From CAZHEV01 sp964531335 [NCBI: uncultured bacterium] (GTDB lineage: Bacteria; Eisenbacteria; RBG-16-71-46; CAZHEV01): DNA of 64,000 nucleotides. How positions within the stretch are numbered: the stretch's first letter is position 1; every line of letters begins with the position of its first letter. Shown here in pieces: positions 60,620 through 64,000 of this stretch. The stretch lies in contig CAZHEV010000012.1 of assembly GCA_964531335.1 (NCBI GenBank), positions 38,098 to 102,097 on the forward strand, given 5' to 3'. The notes under the pieces are model-generated. The model saw only the letters and a program-made list of their open reading frames with translations, was not told where the DNA came from and did no database searches. The position numbers were made by a program, and so were the translations under genes.

Positions 60620-62376
60620 CAAGAGCCCGCCGCTGCTGGTACATGCATAGATATGTACCTGCGAACCACCCGGCGCAAGAAGAAGGACGGAACCGCGGTC
60701 GAGTACTACCAGCTCGCCGAGACCCGTTGGAATCCCCAGACCAAGCGGCCCGAGGTGCAGGTCATCCACAACTTCGGGCGAGCCGATCTGCTCGATCCCG
60801 CCGAGCTCCAGCGCCTGGCGCGATCGATCATGAGGGCATGCAACGGGGGACTCGAGGCGCCGGAGGAGGTGGGGGTGGACCCCTCCGAGCGCATCGAGAT
60901 CGAGTGGAGCAAACCCCTCGGTGGTGTTCATGTCGCCCGTGGGCTGTGGGAAGAGCTGGGGGTTGGAGCGTGTCTGCGGCAGCTCGCCGGCAAGGAGAAG
61001 CGCCGCGCGCCGCACGAGGCCGCCATTTTCGCCATGGTTGCCAATCGATTGCTGGCGCCCCGGAGCAAGCCGGCTTGCTATGAACAGTGGCTGCCCGACC
61101 TGGTGTTCTTCCCGGAAGGCGAGAAGCTGACGCTCGACCAGCTCTACCTTGCCATGGACTTCCTCGAGGACCACGTGGACACCATCGAGGAGGCCGTCTT
61201 CTTGAAGACTGCCGATCTGTTCAACTGCGATGTGGACCTCATCTTCTGGGACACCACCACCTTCTACTTCGAGATCGACGAAGAAGATGAGGAGGAGTAT
61301 CCACATCACGATCGCCACTACCCGGCGCTACGCAAGCGGGGGCACAGCAAGGACGACAAGGGCGGCAATCCGCAGGTGGTCGTCGGGCTCGCCGTGACGC
61401 GGGACGGGTTGCCGGTACGTTCCTGGGTCTTCCCAGGCAACACCATGGATGCGACGACAGTGGCGAAGGTCAAAGAGCACTTGCGGGGCTGGCGACTGGG
61501 GCGTGCGATCTTCGTGGCCGACGCCGGCATGGATTCCGAAGAGAACCGTCGTGCTCTGTCCCGCGGATTGGGCAAGTACATCCTGGCGATGCCGGTGGGC
61601 AAGCTGAAGGAGGTATCGGAGCAAGTTCTCAGTCATCCCGGCAGGTACAAGCAGGTCAACGACCACCTGGCGGTGAAGGAGGTGGTGATCGGCGACGGCG
61701 AGCGCCGGCGCCGCTACATCGTTTGCCGCAACCTCCACGATGCCGAACGACAGAGGAAGCATCGCGCCATCGTTCTCAAAGAGCTTGAGCACGAAATCGA
61801 GCGACTTGATCGCAGCAAGAAGGACCATCCCAAGCGAGCTTGCGAGCTACTCAGCTCCACACGCTACGGCCAGTACCTCAGCCAGACCGAGCGCGGGCGC
61901 GTGCGCCTGGATCGGGCCAAGATCAAGAAGGCGGAGCGCATGGATGGCCGCTATGTCTTGCTGACCAACGACGACACCATCTCAGCCGAGGATGCCGGCC
62001 AGGGCTACAAGGCGATGATGATCATCGAGGCCTGCTTCCGCCGCATGAAGGCCGCGCAGCTTCGCACCCGCCCCATCTACCACTGGACTCCGCACCGGAT
62101 CATCAGCCACGTCAAGCTGTGCGTCCTGGCGCTGCTCCTGGAGCGAGCTGCGGAGATCCGCACCGGGCAGACCTGGCGGACTCTCAGCAATGATCTCGAG
62201 CAGCTCCAGGCGGTCAGATACCGCGTCGGCGGCAAGACTATTGTTCAGACCACCCGACCCTCCCCCGCTGTCCGGCGGCATTTCGCAACTCTAAGAATCC
62301 CAATGCCTAAGCGCGTCCAGTCGGTCGGCTCATCGGCGAGCTAGGGCGACGAGCCATAGATACACGCCCATCCCAG
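60586..62376 (+). mobile_element. IS1634-like insertion sequence (ends tentative)
   Basis: About 1.8 kb around a single transposase gene. Possible terminal inverted repeats are CTGGGATAGCGGTG (60586-60599) and CACGCCCATCCCAG (62363-62376), 11 of 14 matching. No target-site duplication is evident at these ends. A separate exact 13-nt direct repeat, CATAGATACACGC, occurs at 60568-60580 and 62355-62367. Confidence 0.6.
60653..62344 (+). CDS. IS1634-family (IS4 superfamily) DDE transposase
   Basis: 563 aa. MYLRTTRRKKKDGTAVEYYQ is a typical IS1634-group start. The first DDE aspartate is in LIFWDTTTFYFEI, the second in AIFVADAGMDSEENRRAL (Y1-like region preceding), and the C-terminal catalytic glutamate in KAMMIIEACFRRMKAAQLRT, the Y-(2)-R-(3)-E-(6)-K-like region. 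The frame is intact, so it may be active. ATG 60653 is chosen. Codon use differs a little from the polysaccharide genes. Confidence 0.92.
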   Translation: MYLRTTRRKKKDGTAVEYYQLAETRWNPQTKRPEVQVIHNFGRADLLDPAELQRLARSIMRACNGGLEAPEEVGVDPSERIEIEWSKPLGGVHVARGLWEELGVGACLRQLAGKEKRRAPHEAAIFAMVANRLLAPRSKPACYEQWLPDLVFFPEGEKLTLDQLYLAMDFLEDHVDTIEEAVFLKTADLFNCDVDLIFWDTTTFYFEIDEEDEEEYPHHDRHYPALRKRGHSKDDKGGNPQVVVGLAVTRDGLPVRSWVFPGNTMDATTVAKVKEHLRGWRLGRAIFVADAGMDSEENRRALSRGLGKYILAMPVGKLKEVSEQVLSHPGRYKQVNDHLAVKEVVIGDGERRRRYIVCRNLHDAERQRKHRAIVLKELEHEIERLDRSKKDHPKRACELLSSTRYGQYLSQTERGRVRLDRAKIKKAERMDGRYVLLTNDDTISAEDAGQGYKAMMIIEACFRRMKAAQLRTRPIYHWTPHRIISHVKLCVLALLLERAAEIRTGQTWRTLSNDLEQLQAVRYRVGGKTIVQTTRPSPAVRRHFATLRIPMPKRVQSVGSSAS

Positions 62377-62646
62377 GCTGACCGGCAATTCCTTTGTTTG
62401 TAGCCAGTTACGGGCTCGGTCGATCTGGAAACCTCAAACTCGGGTCCGGGAGTGTATATACTTGACTTAGGACCGCTGTGCGATGTACTGCACTCAATCT
62501 TCACGAGATCTTTTGTGTTCGCTTTGGTATCGTGTCTTATCGAAACAGATCGAGGCCTTCGTGCAACAAGAAGAAACAAGTGCTGACTCCCACCAGTCAA
62601 ATCACTTAAGAGATCTTCATGAGCACAAGTGGACAGGAGATGCAGC

Positions 62647-63156
62647 ATGTGTTCACGGAAAATGTCTAAACAGGTAATGGAAGTTATTGTCATGAGCTGC
62701 GCTATCTCCATACTGTGGAGTACGACCATATTCGCCAACTCTGCTCTAGGAGTTAAGCGACTTCTGCGTCTGCATAGTCCTGAAGAACTAAGAGCAAATC
62801 CTGCATTGCTCGAGGAGCATCCTTTCGGAGTAGTCACCGGCACGGTCAGAGACGCAGCTACTTCGAAGCCCATTCCGAGCGCCATAGTGATTCTGGTAAC
62901 CAGATCCTTGATGGAGGAGAAGGGAGAGGACGAGCTACTTTCAGTCGCCGGATATGACGGGAACAATTACATGTGTCAGGCATTCACGGATGGTCGAGGG
63001 GAGTTTGCGTTCTATTACATTCCGGAAGTGCATTTGTCTAAGGAATTCGTACTTATCATTCGTCCTTTCGGTTACGATCCTATGACAATTAATGGAGTGC
63101 TAGCGGCGAAAGACAAAGCAACCATGATCTCAGCGCAAGTCAACAAACGCCAATGA
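62647..63156 (+). CDS. Secreted protein with carboxypeptidase-regulatory-like domain
   Basis: 169 aa. A signal peptide/helix (VMEVIVMSCAISILWSTTIF) is followed by VVTGTVRDAATSKPIPSAIV, the classic opening of a CarboxypepD_reg-like beta-sandwich, then AFTDGRGEFAFYYIPE and FVLIIRPFGYDP. Such domains are common in outer-membrane or secreted proteins of the FCB group. AGGAG precedes ATG 62647 by 7 nt. AT-richer than the main part of the window. The 302-nt gap 62345-62646 holds no other gene I can support. Confidence 0.75.
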   Translation: MCSRKMSKQVMEVIVMSCAISILWSTTIFANSALGVKRLLRLHSPEELRANPALLEEHPFGVVTGTVRDAATSKPIPSAIVILVTRSLMEEKGEDELLSVAGYDGNNYMCQAFTDGRGEFAFYYIPEVHLSKEFVLIIRPFGYDPMTINGVLAAKDKATMISAQVNKRQ

Positions 63157-63225
63157 CCTGCATTTGTGCAAAGTACCTGCGTCTTGGGGGCAAAACACCT
63201 GTCGACATCGTGAAAGGAGAATCTT

Positions 63226-63978
63226 ATGTTGATAGATCTCTCCATAACCAAATGGAGTGTCGGACTCATCCTCGTTTCCGCGTTGTGTTGGTCCGGTCAA
63301 GGAAATGCCTCATATCCCGGTGTCGTCTCGAAGCCATGCAGTTGTTTCTCAGGGTCAAGCAGTTGTTGCTCTAAGCTTGCGCCTATGACGAGCGAGGCAA
63401 TCCAGATCGTACTGGGAAGAGTAGGTGAACAGTATTCTGAAGGCAGCGAACACCACTCGATTTGGACCTACGTTGAGCTACTGCCCCTCGAGATACTAAA
63501 GGGCTCACCCGGCAACGCTGCCTCCGCCATAACAGTGGCACATAGGGGCGGTAGGTATCCCAATAGTGAGCTCTCAACTTCTTGGCTCATGGAGGCTCAT
63601 TTCGCTACGGGCGATACTGTCTTGGTTATGTTGAGACATGATTGGGAGAATGATCAGGCGGTGCGAACACGCGTTATTGGTGGTCGCCACGGACAGTTCA
63701 ACATAGAAAATGGCAGGATTGAGGGGGGGGAGTTTGCCGGCTGTAAAGCATCAACTTTTCTAGAATGTGTTCGAGACCTCATCGAAGCTCGAAGGCCCGG
63801 CAGCCTTGCCTCTTCAGCAGACCTCGTGTGTTTGGGGGAAGTTCTCAGCCGAGAGCAGGGCATTGATTCAACCGGCGAGTTCTCTACTGGCACATCTTTG
63901 GCTATCCGCGAGGTGTTTGCCGGAGATGCCAGTGGGTTCACCATCCTAGTCCTAAAACAAGCGTGTTCCGACCGCTAG
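63226..63978 (+). CDS. Secreted protein of unknown function
   Basis: 250 aa. Signal peptide WSVGLILVSALCWSGQGNAS, then a cysteine cluster (KPCSCFSGSSSCCSKLAPMT) and a beta-rich region (YVELLPLEILKGSPGNAASA, then GDTVLVMLRHDW, RVIGGRHGQFNIENGRIEGG) of the sort seen in surface proteins of uncultured bacteria. No family recognised. AGGAG lies 6 nt before the ATG. It follows the CarboxypepD-like gene by 69 nt on the same strand with similar low GC, so the two may form one unit. The stop at 63976-63978 is near the window end. Confidence 0.7.
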   Translation: MLIDLSITKWSVGLILVSALCWSGQGNASYPGVVSKPCSCFSGSSSCCSKLAPMTSEAIQIVLGRVGEQYSEGSEHHSIWTYVELLPLEILKGSPGNAASAITVAHRGGRYPNSELSTSWLMEAHFATGDTVLVMLRHDWENDQAVRTRVIGGRHGQFNIENGRIEGGEFAGCKASTFLECVRDLIEARRPGSLASSADLVCLGEVLSREQGIDSTGEFSTGTSLAIREVFAGDASGFTILVLKQACSDR

Positions 63979-64000
63979 CTTCAAGCGCCACGGATTTTGG

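Overview
The window is GC-rich, densely coded bacterial chromosome. Phylum is not certain. The protein at 14.3-17.2 kb ends in a QNVPNPF-type FlgD/T9SS-like beta-sandwich domain, a hallmark of the FCB group and of uncultured Eisenbacteria/Krumholzibacteria-type lineages. Clear sigma70-type promoters (TTGACA-17/18-TATAAT-like), AGGAGG ribosome binding sites and many ATGA stop/start overlaps show ordinary bacterial expression signals.

Region 1 (1-5.9 kb, minus strand) is a tripartite RND efflux operon: TetR regulator, outer-membrane factor lipoprotein, membrane-fusion protein and an RND pump cut by the window edge. The genes overlap by a few bases and stand behind a promoter covered by a repeated operator-like site. 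Region 2 (6.2-13.7 kb, plus) carries a class I aminotransferase overlapping a reductive-dehalogenase-like Fe-S protein, a small membrane protein, a secreted S9 peptidase with an extra C-terminal domain, and a GT39-like membrane glycosyltransferase. Region 3 (14.3-17.2 kb) is one AT-richer gene for a large secreted protein.

Regions 4 and 6 (17.4-35.2 and 45.7-56.7 kb) form a large surface-polysaccharide/glycan locus. It holds two DegT sugar aminotransferases (one fused to a sugar epimerase/dehydratase), a GNAT acetyltransferase, an FAD oxidoreductase, membrane and cytosolic glycosyltransferases, a phosphodiesterase-like membrane protein, AsnB, several SDR epimerases/dehydratases, a NodU-type carbamoyltransferase, a sugar nucleotidyltransferase, GDP-mannose dehydrogenase, ManC, and a radical SAM/SPASM enzyme. 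ManC, the GDP-mannose dehydrogenase and the Rmd-like reductase point to GDP-mannose-derived sugars.

Region 5 (35.4-45.4 kb) sits inside the polysaccharide locus and is the most notable part: a complete diversity-generating retroelement (DGR). It has an Avd-like protein, a DGR-type reverse transcriptase and a template repeat, plus two variable repeats, each forming the 3' end of a large DUF4062-NACHT-FGE(C-type lectin fold) protein. Each variable repeat differs from the template at 19 positions, and all 19 are adenines in the template. An AAA ATPase gene lies between the template and the second variable protein. The architecture suggests a diversified intracellular sensor or conflict system, not a phage receptor-binding protein.

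Region 7 (55.5-64 kb) has aspartate kinase, tRNA-Gly, tRNA-Cys, a STAS protein, a MinD-like ATPase with a glycosyltransferase, tRNA-Leu, an IS1634-type transposase that appears to cut a small secreted-protein gene, and two AT-richer secreted proteins.
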